A stretch of DNA of 64,000 nucleotides from an uncultured bacterium (GTDB lineage Bacteria > Pseudomonadota > Alphaproteobacteria > Sphingomonadales > Sphingomonadaceae), in the NCBI GenBank assembly GCA_942636505.2, contig CALOGB020000056.1, forward strand, positions 620,001 through 684,000. Direction: 5' to 3'. A program made the translations under genes and the position numbers. A model generated the notes under the pieces. The model searched no databases and had not been told where the DNA came from. It saw only the letters and a list, made by a program, of their open reading frames with translations. Of this stretch, positions 37,001-45,772 are shown one piece after another; positions within the stretch are counted from its first letter, which is position 1; each line of letters begins with the position of its first letter.

Positions 37001-37426
37001 AAGCACCGCTCGGCGATCGGCAGTTCGCATCCGCGCGGGCTCGGCTGGGTCGGGTTGCCGCAGGCGATCGTGTTCCAGATCGTGCTCGCATCGATCTCGC
37101 CGATCATCGATCTCGCGTTGCTCGTCAGCTTTGCCTCGACCTATCTAGCGGTCCAGGCGCATGGCTGGGAGCAGACGAGCCACGACGTCTATACGATGCT
37201 CGCCTATTGGCTGATCTTCACCGCGATCGACCTGCTCGCCGCGACGATCGCGTTCGCCTTGGAGCGCAAGGAGCGCTGGCGGCTGCTCTGGTTGCTGATC
37301 CCGCAGCGGATCGGCTATCGTCAGGTGATGTATTATGTCGTGCTGAAGGCGATCGCGCAGGCGCTGCGGGGGCCGCTGGTTGGCTGGGGCAAGCTGGCCC
37401 GGACGGGACGCGTCACCGCGAACTAG
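34058..37426 (+). CDS. Trifunctional GH18-like / polysaccharide deacetylase / GT2 membrane protein
   Basis: A single chain of 1122 residues. An N-terminal membrane helix (residues about 18-43) is followed by a GH18-type barrel (about 80-430), with VFYDFEDLP near 210 in the place of the catalytic DxxDxDxE. A NodB deacetylase (about 475-690) carries TFDDGPDPEW near 485 and SHTYTHPN near 533, which hold the metal ligands. Membrane helices follow (about 697-735), then a GT2 transferase with MIPAFNEE near 757, the D-x-D site ALDADT near 838, EDQDL and QRFRWAFG near 968. The last helices are at about 1003-1070. It resembles PgaB and PgaC joined, suggesting synthesis and modification of a beta-linked amino-sugar polymer. 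No other polymer gene is adjacent. Confidence 0.82.
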   Translation: MSLNPVFYDASGRRRRRFTFGVAAFIALLLLSIAMFAVSIGAVPTAPLLPIEPEHPALHKLPAPRGGILRETRRDLNYYAKQLFGTSAAKPGIGNGANPPLAIAFHAPWDEASTASLARHVEQLDWLIPGWVSITGKDHHITVFRDQAGRDILNKAVHRPMILPMVQNAVDGNWDGAGSAALFADPKARAAFLDKLVPFLSANHAGGVFYDFEDLPASAQPNYRAFLAETRARFAPRGWVVAIAAPVANPDWNLPAYAKATDKVFLMAYDEHETSGAPGPIASQRWFARMVADAARGIPPAKLVVAIGSYAYDWHAGAESGNGDALDVEEAWQAAADSGTVPTFDKTSGNSSFAYSEGGVQHQVWLLDAASAYNQIAFLQKAGLGSVALWRLGSEDPGLWSIWGRDHRKLPIPDSIDNMPAGTNVDIEGSGEILKIAAEPVTGIRDAVPAKDGTIADVNFTRMPSPYVVVRTGYRPKQLALTFDDGPDPEWTPQILDILKREHAPATFFVIGENALTERPLLQRMVDEGHEIGSHTYTHPNLANVSQRQVKYELNTTQRLFQAFTGRSLRLFRAPYFGDAEPSTADEILPALEAQQRGYISVGLHVDPDDWKRPGVQAIIDRTIAGVEAGNPERSGNVILLHDAGGNRAETVAALPIIIERLRAMGYSFVPVSTLAGLSRNQSMPVISSSDRVAAVADLALFSTLGGIVVALRWIFGIAITIGIIRALALSALALIQARRELKTVFPAIDPSRFVTVMIPAFNEERVIVRAVEGVLASNDVAIEVIVIDDGSSDGTSRVVAEAFAGDDRVRLLTLENGGKARALNRGLELARGEIVIALDADTQFEPMTIARLARWFDDPKLGAVAGNAKVGNRVNLITKWQALEYITAQNLERRALARLNAMTVVPGAVGAWRLEAIRSVGGYPDDTLAEDQDLTIAIQRHGWKVQYDQFAIAWTEAPETMRALAKQRFRWAFGTLQCLYKHRSAIGSSHPRGLGWVGLPQAIVFQIVLASISPIIDLALLVSFASTYLAVQAHGWEQTSHDVYTMLAYWLIFTAIDLLAATIAFALERKERWRLLWLLIPQRIGYRQVMYYVVLKAIAQALRGPLVGWGKLARTGRVTAN

Positions 37427-37505
37427 GCGCGCAACATATCGCACGGGCTGGCGTTATGGCCCAGCGCTATATATCGGTACGCGCAGAGTTCGAGAGGTGG
37501 TTGGC

Positions 37506-38264
37506 ATGCGGTATCTGACGACGGCGCTGGTGACGGCGGCAAGTCTTGGGGCGACGGGTGCGCAGGCACAACAGCGTCCTCCGTTGGTGCTTGCCGCAGC
37601 TTCGCTGCAGGAGTCGCTGACCGCCGCCGCCGATGCGTGGGCGAAAAAGGGGCATGTGAAGCCGACGATCTCGTTCGCGGCATCGTCGGCGCTCGCGCGT
37701 CAGGTCGAGTCCGGTGCGCCTGCGGATCTGTTCGTGTCGGCGGACGAGGACTGGATGAACGCACTCGCCGCGAAGAACCTGATCGTTGCCAGCACCCGCG
37801 TCACGTTCCTCGGCAACCGCCTCGTCGTCGCGGCGCCAGCGGGTAGCAAGGTGCGGATCCCGGTGCGCCCGCCCGCTGCGCTCGTGCGCGTACTGACCGC
37901 CGGACCGTTGGCGATGGCGGATACCGCCGTGCCCGCCGGAAAATACGGGCAGGCGTCGCTCGAGAAGCTCGGCGTCTGGGCGCAGGTGTCGCCGAAGGTG
38001 GTGCGCGCGGAAAATGTCCGCGCGACGCTTGCGCTGGTCGAGCGCGGCGCAGCGCCGCTTGCGATCGTCTACGCGACCGATGCCAAGGCGTCGGCCAAGG
38101 TTCGTATCGCCGGTGTCTTCCCCGAGGCAACGCACCCTAAGATCACCTATCCGATCGCGCGGCTGAAGACATCGACGAACTCGGAGGCCGAGGGCTTTCG
38201 CCGCTTCCTCGTCTCGCCTGTGGGCAAGGCGATCTTCGTCCGCTATGGGTTCTCCGCGCGCTAG
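37506..38264 (+). CDS. modA: ModA, molybdate-binding protein
   Basis: A periplasmic binding protein of 252 residues with a signal peptide cleaved near GAQAQ. The oxyanion-binding starts are visible: LVLAAASLQESL near the N-terminus (the anion-contacting serine), FAASSALARQVESGAPADLF, and in the second lobe the conserved segment GAAPLAIVYATDA. modB follows with overlapping codons (TAGTG) and modC after it. The 80-base region upstream contains CGCTATATATCG, reminiscent of half of a ModE operator, but the palindrome is not complete. Confidence 0.93.
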   Translation: MRYLTTALVTAASLGATGAQAQQRPPLVLAAASLQESLTAAADAWAKKGHVKPTISFAASSALARQVESGAPADLFVSADEDWMNALAAKNLIVASTRVTFLGNRLVVAAPAGSKVRIPVRPPAALVRVLTAGPLAMADTAVPAGKYGQASLEKLGVWAQVSPKVVRAENVRATLALVERGAAPLAIVYATDAKASAKVRIAGVFPEATHPKITYPIARLKTSTNSEAEGFRRFLVSPVGKAIFVRYGFSAR

Positions 38265-38953
38265 TGCTCGACGCGACCGAATGGGGGATCGTCGCGCTGT
38301 CGTTGAAGGTCGGCGGGGTGGCGATGCTGGTGACCCTGCCGGTCGCTTTCGCGCTGGCCTGGCTGCTCGCGCGCGTCCGGTTTCCCGGCAAGGTGATCGT
38401 CGATGCGGCGATCCATCTTCCGCTGGTGGTGCCGCCGGTGGTGACCGGGTGGCTGTTGCTGCTCGCGTTTGGTCCCAATGGCCCGATCGGTGCCTGGCTT
38501 CAGGATTGGTTCGGCGTGACGGTCCTGTTCCGCTGGACCGGCGCGGCGATCGCGGCGGGGGTCATGGCGTTGCCGTTGATGGTGCGCGCAATGCGGATCT
38601 CGATCGAAGCAGTAGATAGGCGGCTCGAGAATGCGGCGCGGACGCTGGGTGCCGGGCCTTGGCGCGTGTTCTGGACGCTGACGTTGCCGCTCAGTATCCC
38701 AGGCGTATTGGCCGGTGCGGTGCTCGGGTTCGCGCGGTCGATCGGTGAGTTCGGCGCGACGATCACCTTCGTGTCCAACGTGCCCGGCGAGACGCAGACC
38801 TTGCCGCTGGCGATCTATTCCGCGCTCCAGCAACCCGGCGCCGATGCGCTTGTGTGGCGATTATCGTGCGTATCCGTGGGCTTGTCGTTGATCGCTCTGA
38901 TTGCGTCGGAACTGTTGACGCGCCGTGCAGGGCGGGGTCTCCATGTCCTTTGA
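38264..38953 (+). CDS. modB: ModB, molybdate ABC permease
   Basis: A permease of 229 residues with five to six membrane segments. The cytoplasmic EAA loop that docks ModC is present as AARTLGAGPWRVFWTLTLP. The family ending GFARSIGEFGATITF is seen. The GTG start overlaps the modA stop by one base. The stop overlaps modC by 11 bases. The three genes form a coupled transport operon. Confidence 0.95.
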   Translation: MLDATEWGIVALSLKVGGVAMLVTLPVAFALAWLLARVRFPGKVIVDAAIHLPLVVPPVVTGWLLLLAFGPNGPIGAWLQDWFGVTVLFRWTGAAIAAGVMALPLMVRAMRISIEAVDRRLENAARTLGAGPWRVFWTLTLPLSIPGVLAGAVLGFARSIGEFGATITFVSNVPGETQTLPLAIYSALQQPGADALVWRLSCVSVGLSLIALIASELLTRRAGRGLHVL

Positions 38954-39542
38954 GATCGATATCGAGAAGCGCCTCGGCGATACGCAGGTGTCGTTGACGC
39001 TGGAGACGGGCGAGGGGGCGACGGTGCTGTTCGGCCCGTCTGGCGTCGGCAAATCCAGCGTTCTCAACATGGTCGCCGGGCTACTCCGCCCCGACCGCGG
39101 CCGGATCGCGGTCGATGGTGAAACGCTGTTCGGCGACGGCGTTAACGTGCCACCCGAGCGCAGGAAAGCCGGATATGTCTTTCAGGAGGCGCGATTATTT
39201 CCGCACATGCATGTGCGCGGGAACCTGCTGTACGGCGTCCGCGGCAAAGCGGAGCGGTTCGAGGATATCACAGGTTTTCTCGGCATCGGTCATCTGCTCG
39301 ATCGCTGGCCACGCACGCTGTCGGGCGGCGAGGCACAGCGGGTGGCGATTGGCCGAGCGCTGCTCAGCCAACCGCGCTTCCTGTTGCTCGACGAACCGCT
39401 GTCGTCGCTCGATCGTGCGCGCCGCGAGGAGATCATGCTGGCGATCGAGCATGTCCGCGACGTGCTCAAGCTGCCGATCCTGATGGTCACGCACGACCCT
39501 GAAGAGGCCGAGCGGATCGGAAACCGGGTCGTGCGGATGTAG
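38943..39542 (+). CDS. modC: ModC, molybdate ABC ATPase, short form
   Basis: An ATPase of 199 residues. Walker A GPSGVGKSS is at residues 31-39. The Q-loop (VFQEARLFPHM), ABC signature LSGGEAQRVAIGRAL and Walker B LLLDEPLSSLD are present, then the switch histidine in MVTHD. The classical ModC of about 350 residues has a C-terminal Mop/TOBE domain, and this one lacks it; the gene ends normally after the switch. Alphaproteobacteria do have such short forms. The start at 38943 (MSFEIDIEK) is preferred over an ATG six codons before. Confidence 0.93.
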   Translation: MSFEIDIEKRLGDTQVSLTLETGEGATVLFGPSGVGKSSVLNMVAGLLRPDRGRIAVDGETLFGDGVNVPPERRKAGYVFQEARLFPHMHVRGNLLYGVRGKAERFEDITGFLGIGHLLDRWPRTLSGGEAQRVAIGRALLSQPRFLLLDEPLSSLDRARREEIMLAIEHVRDVLKLPILMVTHDPEEAERIGNRVVRM

Positions 39543-39560
39543 CTTCGCAGACGAGCAAAA

Positions 39561-41792
39561 TTATACGAGTTCGAAGCTTTGTTTCTCGCCATCGACCGAA
39601 CTCGTCGCGACCCAGAGGTCGAACAGGCCCGGTTCGATCACCCAATCGCCGTCCCCCCAGAAGCGCAGGTCTTCGCGCTGCAAGCTCAATGTCACGCGCT
39701 TCGATGCGCCCGGCGCCAACGAGACGCGCGCGAACCCCTTGAGTTCGCGGACCGGCCGGGTGCGGCTGGCGACCCGGTCGTGGATGTAGAGCTGCACCAC
39801 TTCGTCGCCGGCTTGGGCACCGGTGTTCGTAACGGTGGCGGTCACCGTGAGCGCACTGGTCATCCGCGCTGGCACGACTACGTTCGAGACCGAAAAGCTG
39901 GTGTAGCTCAGGCCGTGACCGAACGGATAGAGCGCCTCGTTCTTGGTCTCGCGGTAGCGCGACTTGTATTCCTGGCTACCCGTCTCAGGCGCCGGGCGAC
40001 CCGTGTTCTTGTGATTGTAGAAATAGGGTTCCTGCCCGCTTTCGTTGGGGAAGCTGGCGGAGAGCTTGGCTGAAGGGTTGACGTCGCCGAACAGAACGTC
40101 GGCGATCGCGTTGCCGGTTTCGGATCCGAGAAACCATGTCGCGAGGATGGCTGGTGCGGCCTTCACAGCGCCGTGCAAGGCAAGAGCGCGGCCATGGCGG
40201 AGGAGGACAATCATTGGCTTGCCGGTCTTCGCGATGGCTTCGGCGAGCGCCATCTGTGGTGCGGGGATAGTAATCTCGGTACGCGATTGCGCTTCGCCCG
40301 ACATGAGCTGCGATTCCCCGATTGCGAGCAGGACGATGTCCGCGTTTTGCGCGGCGGCGACGGCTGCAGCGATGCCACCGGGCAGGGGAGCTTCGATTTC
40401 CGACCCCGGCGCTGTCGTGACCGTCAGTCCGCGTGCGCGGAGCCCCTGCGCGATCGAGACGTTGAGTTTTTCATCGGCCATGAACGCCCAGGTGCCGACG
40501 ACGTTCTTGCGATCCTCCGCGAACGGACCAATCACGGCGATGCGGCCCGGGTTCTTCTTGAAGGGCAGCAGGTTACCGTCGTTCTTTAGCAATACGATCG
40601 AACGCGCACCGGCCTCGCGGCTGAGCTTCAGCATGGCGGGCGTCGAGACGCTGGTGCGTTCCGCCTTATGGCTGACCGAGCGATAGGGGTTGTCGAACAG
40701 GCCGATCGCGTCCTTCAGGTGCAACACGCGTCGAACGCCTTCGTCGAGCCGCGCGAGCGGGACCTCGCCCTTCTCGACTAGGTCGGGGAGCCACAGATTG
40801 AACAGGTTGGATTGCATGGCCATGTCCATGCCTGCCATGAACGCCTTCTTCGCGGCGTCGCGGCCATCGGCGGCGTACCCGTGTGCGATCAGTTCCTCGT
40901 CCGCGGTATAGTCTCCGACCACCATCCCGCGGAACCGCCATTCGCCACGCAGCAGGTCGGTCATCAGCCAGTGATTGCCACTGGAAGGAACGCCGTCGAT
41001 GTCGTTGAACGCACTCATCAAAGTCGCCACGCCAGCATCGACCGCAGCCCTGAAAGGAGCGAGGTGGACTTCGTGCAGCGTCGCGGAGGATATTTCAGTG
41101 AAGTTGTAATCCTGGCCACCGGAAACCGCTCCGTACGCAGCGAAATGCTTGGCGCAGGCGGCGACGCGCGTGGGGTCGCGAAGATCGTCGCCCTGAAAAC
41201 CGCGGACGCGCGCTTTGGCCAGTTCCATGCCGAGATACGGATCCTCGCCCGAGCTTTCCGCGACACGACCCCAGCGTTGATCGCGCGCGACGTCGACCAT
41301 CGGCGCGAAGGTCCAGTGGATGCCGAGCGCCGTGGTCTCAAGCGCGGCCGCACGAGCGGTGCGCATCGCTAGGTCGGGGTCGAACGCGCAGGCTTCTGCG
41401 ATCGGCAGCGGGTAGGCGGTGCGCAGGCCGTGGATGACGTCGCCGGCGAAGATCAGGGGAATCTTCAAGCGGGTCGCGAGCGCGGCGTCCTGCGCGGCCT
41501 TGGCACCGGCATAGCCGACACCGTTGAAAAGCATGCCGATCTGCCCGGTCTTGATCCGAGCAAGCTGCTCCGCCGCGCCACCGGTCGCAAGGCCCGGGTT
41601 GAAGGGGACGCCGATCGGGCGGATCTGATCCGAGAAGCAACTGAGCTGACCCGCCTTTTCGGCAGGCGTCATCTTGGCGATCAGGGTCTCGATCCGGTCG
41701 CTTTGCGCAAACACGGCGGTCGAGCCAAGCGACAGGCCAGCGATGGCCGCGCCGCCGGTCAGCATCTGGCGACGGTCTAGAATGGGCGACAT
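39561..41792 (-). CDS. bglX: Exported GH3 beta-glucosidase (BglX type)
   Basis: An enzyme of 743 residues. The N-terminus DRRQMLTGGAAIAGLSLG looks like a twin-arginine signal. The GH3 N-terminal barrel holds the substrate-binding segment YGAVSGGQDYN, and the nucleophile region GMVVGDYTADEE, in which the Asp of GDY takes the place of the usual SD(W/H). The second domain and a fibronectin-III-like C-terminus (ELKGFARVSLAPG) complete the BglX layout. GAGGAG precedes the ATG at 41792. It should cut terminal beta-glucosides in the periplasm. No sugar transporter is adjacent. Confidence 0.9.
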   Translation of the reverse strand: MSPILDRRQMLTGGAAIAGLSLGSTAVFAQSDRIETLIAKMTPAEKAGQLSCFSDQIRPIGVPFNPGLATGGAAEQLARIKTGQIGMLFNGVGYAGAKAAQDAALATRLKIPLIFAGDVIHGLRTAYPLPIAEACAFDPDLAMRTARAAALETTALGIHWTFAPMVDVARDQRWGRVAESSGEDPYLGMELAKARVRGFQGDDLRDPTRVAACAKHFAAYGAVSGGQDYNFTEISSATLHEVHLAPFRAAVDAGVATLMSAFNDIDGVPSSGNHWLMTDLLRGEWRFRGMVVGDYTADEELIAHGYAADGRDAAKKAFMAGMDMAMQSNLFNLWLPDLVEKGEVPLARLDEGVRRVLHLKDAIGLFDNPYRSVSHKAERTSVSTPAMLKLSREAGARSIVLLKNDGNLLPFKKNPGRIAVIGPFAEDRKNVVGTWAFMADEKLNVSIAQGLRARGLTVTTAPGSEIEAPLPGGIAAAVAAAQNADIVLLAIGESQLMSGEAQSRTEITIPAPQMALAEAIAKTGKPMIVLLRHGRALALHGAVKAAPAILATWFLGSETGNAIADVLFGDVNPSAKLSASFPNESGQEPYFYNHKNTGRPAPETGSQEYKSRYRETKNEALYPFGHGLSYTSFSVSNVVVPARMTSALTVTATVTNTGAQAGDEVVQLYIHDRVASRTRPVRELKGFARVSLAPGASKRVTLSLQREDLRFWGDGDWVIEPGLFDLWVATSSVDGEKQSFELV

Positions 41793-41871
41793 ATCCTGCT
41801 CCTCAGTCTTTTGAGCGGGGTTAGTCGCTGGACCGCGGTTCCGCAAACTTGCGAAACCGCGGTCGGGGCGG

Positions 41872-43776
41872 TTAGCCCAGCGCGCGCGTGAAGAGTCGCG
41901 TCAGGCGAGCCGAGAAAGCGCGGGCGTCGACCGGACGCTCGCCATCGGCGACCTGCGCCTCGTCGAACAACAGGTGCGCCGCGTCCTCGCGCAGGGCCGT
42001 CTCGTCCTCGCCGAGCGCCGCCAACTTGGCGATCAATGCCGAGCGCGGGTTTATTTCCAGCACCGGCTTGGCGGCAGGCATTGCCTGACCGCTCGCCGCA
42101 AGGATGCGTTCGAGCTGGCGGTCCATCCCGCTGTCCGCCGCGACGAGGCAGACGGCGCTGTCGGTCAGGCGCTCGGACGCTCGAACCTCGGAGACGGCAT
42201 CGGCGAGCGTCGTTTTCACGAACGCGATAAAGTCCGCGACTTCGGGCGTCGCATCGGCGGTCGGCTGCTCGGCACCGTCGACGAGCGGGATCAGGCCGAG
42301 ATCGGCAGCACCCTGCGTGACCGACTTGAACGGCTTGCCGTCATGGTCGATGCCCGCCGTCACCCAGAACCCGTCGACCGAGTCCGGCAGCAACAGCACT
42401 TCGATCCCACGCGCACGGAACCCTTCGAGCTGCGGGGAGGCTTCGAGCCGGTCGAGATCGGTCCCGACCGCGTAATAGATCGCGGTCTGGTTGTCCTTCA
42501 TCGCCGCGACGTAATCGGCGACCGATCGCCACGCGCCGCCGGACGTCGTGGTCTTGAAGCGGGCGAGTTTCAACAGCGCCTCGCGCCGTTCGAAATCCTC
42601 GTACAACCCCTCCTTCAGGACCGCGCCGAAATTCTCCCAGATCTTCGCATAGGCCTCAGGGTCGCGCGTCGCGAGCTTGTCGAGCTCGCCGAGCACGCGG
42701 CCGGTCACGCCCTTGCGGATTGCCGAGAGCATCGGGCTTTCCTGGATCATCTCACGCGAGACGTTCAGCGGCAGATCGGAGGAATCCACCAGCCCGCGCA
42801 TGAAGCGGAGATAGCGGGGCAAGACTTCGGCATCGTCGGTGATGTAGACGCGTTTGACGTACAACTTCATGCGGCCGTTGCGGTCGGGGTCGAACAGGTC
42901 GAACGGCTTGGCCCCCGGGACATAGGCGAGCACCGAATATTCGTGCAGCCCTTCGGCGCGGTAGTGGAGCGTCAGCGCGGGTTCGTCATACTGGCCGGAG
43001 ACGCTGCGGTAGAAATCGGCATAGTCCTCGACCGAGATATCCGCTTTCGGCTTGGTCCAGAGCGCGGCACCGTCGGCGATGTCGACCGGTTCGGCATCGG
43101 GCTTTTCGCGCAGCGTGATCGGCACGGGTACGTGGCCCGACTGGTCCTTGATGAGGCGCTCGACCGTGAACCGGTCGGTGTAGGTGGTCGCGTCGTCGAG
43201 CAGGTGAAGCACGACGCGGGTGCCGCGGGCAGGGGCGTCCGCGGTCGGCACGTCGGCGATCGTGTAGGTGCCGAGGCCGTCCGACGACCAGAGCGAGGCG
43301 ATGTCCGCCCCGGCGCGCCGCGAGATCACGTCGACCTTCGATGCGACCATGAACGCGGAATAGAAGCCGACGCCGAACTGGCCGATCAGCTGCGCGCCAT
43401 CCGAACCGCTCGATGCCGCGATCCGATCCATGAACGCCTTGGTGCCCGAGCGCGCGATCGTGCCGAGCGCCTCGCCCATGTCGTCGGCGGTCATGCCGAT
43501 GCCGTTGTCCTCGATCGTCAGCGTCTTGGCGTCGGGATCGAGCGTGATCGCGATCGCCAGCCGGGTCTCGTCGCCAAGCAACTCGGGCGCGCTCAACGCT
43601 TCATACCGCAGCTTTTCACACGCATCGGCGGCGTTCGAGATCAGCTCGCGCAGGAATACGGTCTTATCCGAATAGACCGAGTGCACCATCATGTGCAGCA
43701 ACCGCGCGACGTCCGCCTCGAAGGCATGGGTCTCGGGCGCGGACGTCTCGGCAGCGGAAGCGGTTTCGATGGTCAT
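41872..43776 (-). CDS. htpG: HtpG, Hsp90 chaperone
   Basis: A chaperone of 634 residues. The GHKL ATP-binding N-terminal domain contains LRELISNAADACEKLR, DNGIGM and GQFGVGFYSAFM. The middle domain includes RGLVDSSDLPLNVSREM, and the C-terminal dimerisation part follows. The ATG at 43776 is taken, since the 18 codons upstream do not match the family. A possible heat-shock promoter lies 40-70 bases upstream. Confidence 0.97.
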   Translation of the reverse strand: MTIETASAAETSAPETHAFEADVARLLHMMVHSVYSDKTVFLRELISNAADACEKLRYEALSAPELLGDETRLAIAITLDPDAKTLTIEDNGIGMTADDMGEALGTIARSGTKAFMDRIAASSGSDGAQLIGQFGVGFYSAFMVASKVDVISRRAGADIASLWSSDGLGTYTIADVPTADAPARGTRVVLHLLDDATTYTDRFTVERLIKDQSGHVPVPITLREKPDAEPVDIADGAALWTKPKADISVEDYADFYRSVSGQYDEPALTLHYRAEGLHEYSVLAYVPGAKPFDLFDPDRNGRMKLYVKRVYITDDAEVLPRYLRFMRGLVDSSDLPLNVSREMIQESPMLSAIRKGVTGRVLGELDKLATRDPEAYAKIWENFGAVLKEGLYEDFERREALLKLARFKTTTSGGAWRSVADYVAAMKDNQTAIYYAVGTDLDRLEASPQLEGFRARGIEVLLLPDSVDGFWVTAGIDHDGKPFKSVTQGAADLGLIPLVDGAEQPTADATPEVADFIAFVKTTLADAVSEVRASERLTDSAVCLVAADSGMDRQLERILAASGQAMPAAKPVLEINPRSALIAKLAALGEDETALREDAAHLLFDEAQVADGERPVDARAFSARLTRLFTRALG

Positions 43777-43815
43777 AGGATGTGACAGGTCTCTTGGTGA
43801 AATGATCAGTCCGAG

Positions 43816-43844
43816 AATTGGCCGGAGCACGTACCGAATTCAAG
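43816..43844 (-). promoter_or_regulatory. Candidate heat-shock (sigma-32-type) promoter of htpG
   Basis: On the minus strand, CTTGAA (43844-43839) and CCGGCCAATT (43825-43816) are separated by 13 bases. The -35 element matches the sigma-32 consensus well and the -10 (CCCCATnT) only partly. htpG belongs to the sigma-32 regulon in E. coli. Confidence 0.35.
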
Positions 43845-43979
43845 GCCCGCGTGTTCGTACGGGTTGTCGCCACAAGATCGTCACCGCGGCGTTAAAGATT
43901 TCATTTGCGTTACATGCCAAAGCAATGTTCAATCCGAATCGTCCAGTCAAAAGATGCAACGTGTCGAGATATCGCGTGC

Positions 43980-44000
43980 AAAGGAACGATGTGTTCTTTT
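43980..44000. promoter_or_regulatory. Inverted repeat upstream of the amine oxidase gene
   Basis: AAAGGAAC, five bases, GTTCTTTT: arms match at 7 of 8 positions. It lies about 130 bases upstream of the predicted amine oxidase start, in the 350-base gap after htpG, a relatively AT-rich stretch. It could be an operator for a dimeric regulator, but none is encoded nearby. Confidence 0.25.
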
Positions 44001-44128
44001 GCGATCGCTGTCCGACGTCCATCGGGGCTGGCGGGGGATGATGATCCTGCAAGGCTGCTGACGGGTTCGATCCGCCGGCAATTCTGATGTTCGGCAAACC
44101 CAGGGGGGTGCCGTTTCGGGGGGCCTTG

Positions 44129-45772
44129 ATGACTAGACACGGTGTGATGACACGCAGGACCTTGTTGGGCCGACTTGGCCTGATGGGAGGGTTGAGCGCT
44201 ACGTTTGGCGCAATGCAGGCTTTGGGTCTTACCAATGGATTGATCGGTACCTCGCAGGCGGAGGGGCTGGCGATGTTGCCGCCGGGGGTCGGCAAGGGAA
44301 CGCACGTCGTCGTGCTCGGGGCCGGCATCGCCGGACTGACGGCCGCCTACGAACTCGAACAGGCGGGCTTCCAGGTCACCTTGCTCGAAGCCCGCGAGCG
44401 GGTCGGTGGGCGCGCCTGGACGGTGCGTGACGGCGACAAGATCGAGATGATCGGCGAGCAAACGCAGACTGCCAAGTTCTCCGACGGAATCTACTTCAAC
44501 GCGGGGCCGGCGCGCATTCCGAGCTTTCACCAAGGACTGATCGGGTACGCGAAGAAGTTCGACGTGCCGCTGGAGGTCGAGGTCAATTCGAGCCGTTCGG
44601 CGTATGTCATGGGCGAGAACGGCAGCAAGATCCGGATGCGGACTGCGATCAACGACATGCGCGGCCACATCGCCGAACTGTTGGCGAAAGCGATCAATCA
44701 GGGTGCGCTCGATCAGTCGGTGACGGCGGCGGACAAGCAGAAATTGCTACCGTTCCTCAAGGCATACGGCGACCTCGGTACCGACTATGCGTTTGCGGGC
44801 ACGGAGCGATCGGGGTTCGGGACGGCGCCGGGGGCCGGCGTCACTTTCTCGTCGGCGGGCAGCGCAGTGCCGATGGACCAGTTGCTGGCGAACGAACGGC
44901 TGCCGATGACGCTGTTCGAGGACAATCTCTACATGCAGGCGACGATGTTCGAGCCGGTGGGGGGCATGGACCGGATCCATGCCGGGTTCGATCGCAACCT
45001 GCGCCGGCCAGCGATCCGCGGTGCGGAGGTCACGAAAGTCCGTCACACCGCCCGCGGCGTCGACGTCGTCTACCGCGACAAGGCGAGCGGCGTGGTCGAC
45101 ACCGTGACGGCGGATTACATCATCTGCACGATCCCGTTCCCGGTGCTCGCGACGATCGATACCGACTTCTCGCCCGCGCTGAAGAAGACGATCGCCGGGG
45201 TGGTCTACGATCACTCGAACAAGGTCGCGTTCGAAAGTCCGCGCTTCTGGGAACGCGAACAGATCTATGGCGGCATCTCGTTCGTCGGCGGCCCGACGAC
45301 CCTGATCTGGTACCCATCGGCAGGGCTGCACTCTGCCCGCGGCATGATCCTGGGCTGTTATTCGTCGGGACCCAATGCCGCCGAGTTCGCCAAGCGGCCG
45401 ATCGCGGAGCAGATCGCCTTCTCGCGCGGGGTGATCGACCGGCTGCATCCGGGGCATGGCGGCGACCTGGTCAACGGCATCGCGGTGAACTGGCACAAGA
45501 TCCCGTACAGCCTGGGGCCTTGGCCCGACTGGAACGCGGGCAGCGCCAACGGCCGGCAAGAGGGGCATATCGATACGCCCGAGTTTCGCTTGCTCCAGCA
45601 ACCCGATGGCCGTGTCTATTTCGCCTCCGCCGCACTCAGCCAGACGCCGGGCTGGCAGGAAGGTGGCATTCAGTCCGCGCAAGGGCAGGTCGTCGCGCTG
45701 GCTAAACGCGTCGCGGCGCAGGGCGCCAACCGGGCTGTACTGGGTTCACGCGATGGAAGACGCGCAGCCTAA
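44129..45772 (+). CDS. Exported flavin amine / L-amino acid oxidase
   Basis: A flavoprotein of 547 residues that should oxidise an amine or amino acid to the imine with O2, yielding H2O2. The N-terminus MTRRTLLGRLGLMGG is a twin-arginine signal, so it is folded before export. The FAD-binding fold starts at VVLGAGIAGLTAAYELEQAG near residue 63, followed by the R-V-G-G-R segment EARERVGGRAW. A second FAD contact lies near the end (SQTPGWQEGGIQSA). The start at 44129 has a G-rich site upstream; one at 44087 or 44147 is possible. Next come a TonB receptor and an exported RidA. Confidence 0.83.
   Translation: MTRHGVMTRRTLLGRLGLMGGLSATFGAMQALGLTNGLIGTSQAEGLAMLPPGVGKGTHVVVLGAGIAGLTAAYELEQAGFQVTLLEARERVGGRAWTVRDGDKIEMIGEQTQTAKFSDGIYFNAGPARIPSFHQGLIGYAKKFDVPLEVEVNSSRSAYVMGENGSKIRMRTAINDMRGHIAELLAKAINQGALDQSVTAADKQKLLPFLKAYGDLGTDYAFAGTERSGFGTAPGAGVTFSSAGSAVPMDQLLANERLPMTLFEDNLYMQATMFEPVGGMDRIHAGFDRNLRRPAIRGAEVTKVRHTARGVDVVYRDKASGVVDTVTADYIICTIPFPVLATIDTDFSPALKKTIAGVVYDHSNKVAFESPRFWEREQIYGGISFVGGPTTLIWYPSAGLHSARGMILGCYSSGPNAAEFAKRPIAEQIAFSRGVIDRLHPGHGGDLVNGIAVNWHKIPYSLGPWPDWNAGSANGRQEGHIDTPEFRLLQQPDGRVYFASAALSQTPGWQEGGIQSAQGQVVALAKRVAAQGANRAVLGSRDGRRAA

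Noticed and set aside
37440-37505. ModE operator upstream of modA
   Set aside because: CGCTATATATCG matches only part of the palindrome and the second half is missing, so I did not list it as a site.
43777-44128. Short open frames between htpG and the amine oxidase gene
   Set aside because: Several overlapping frames of 60-116 codons have no signal, motif or good start. I treat the region as regulatory.
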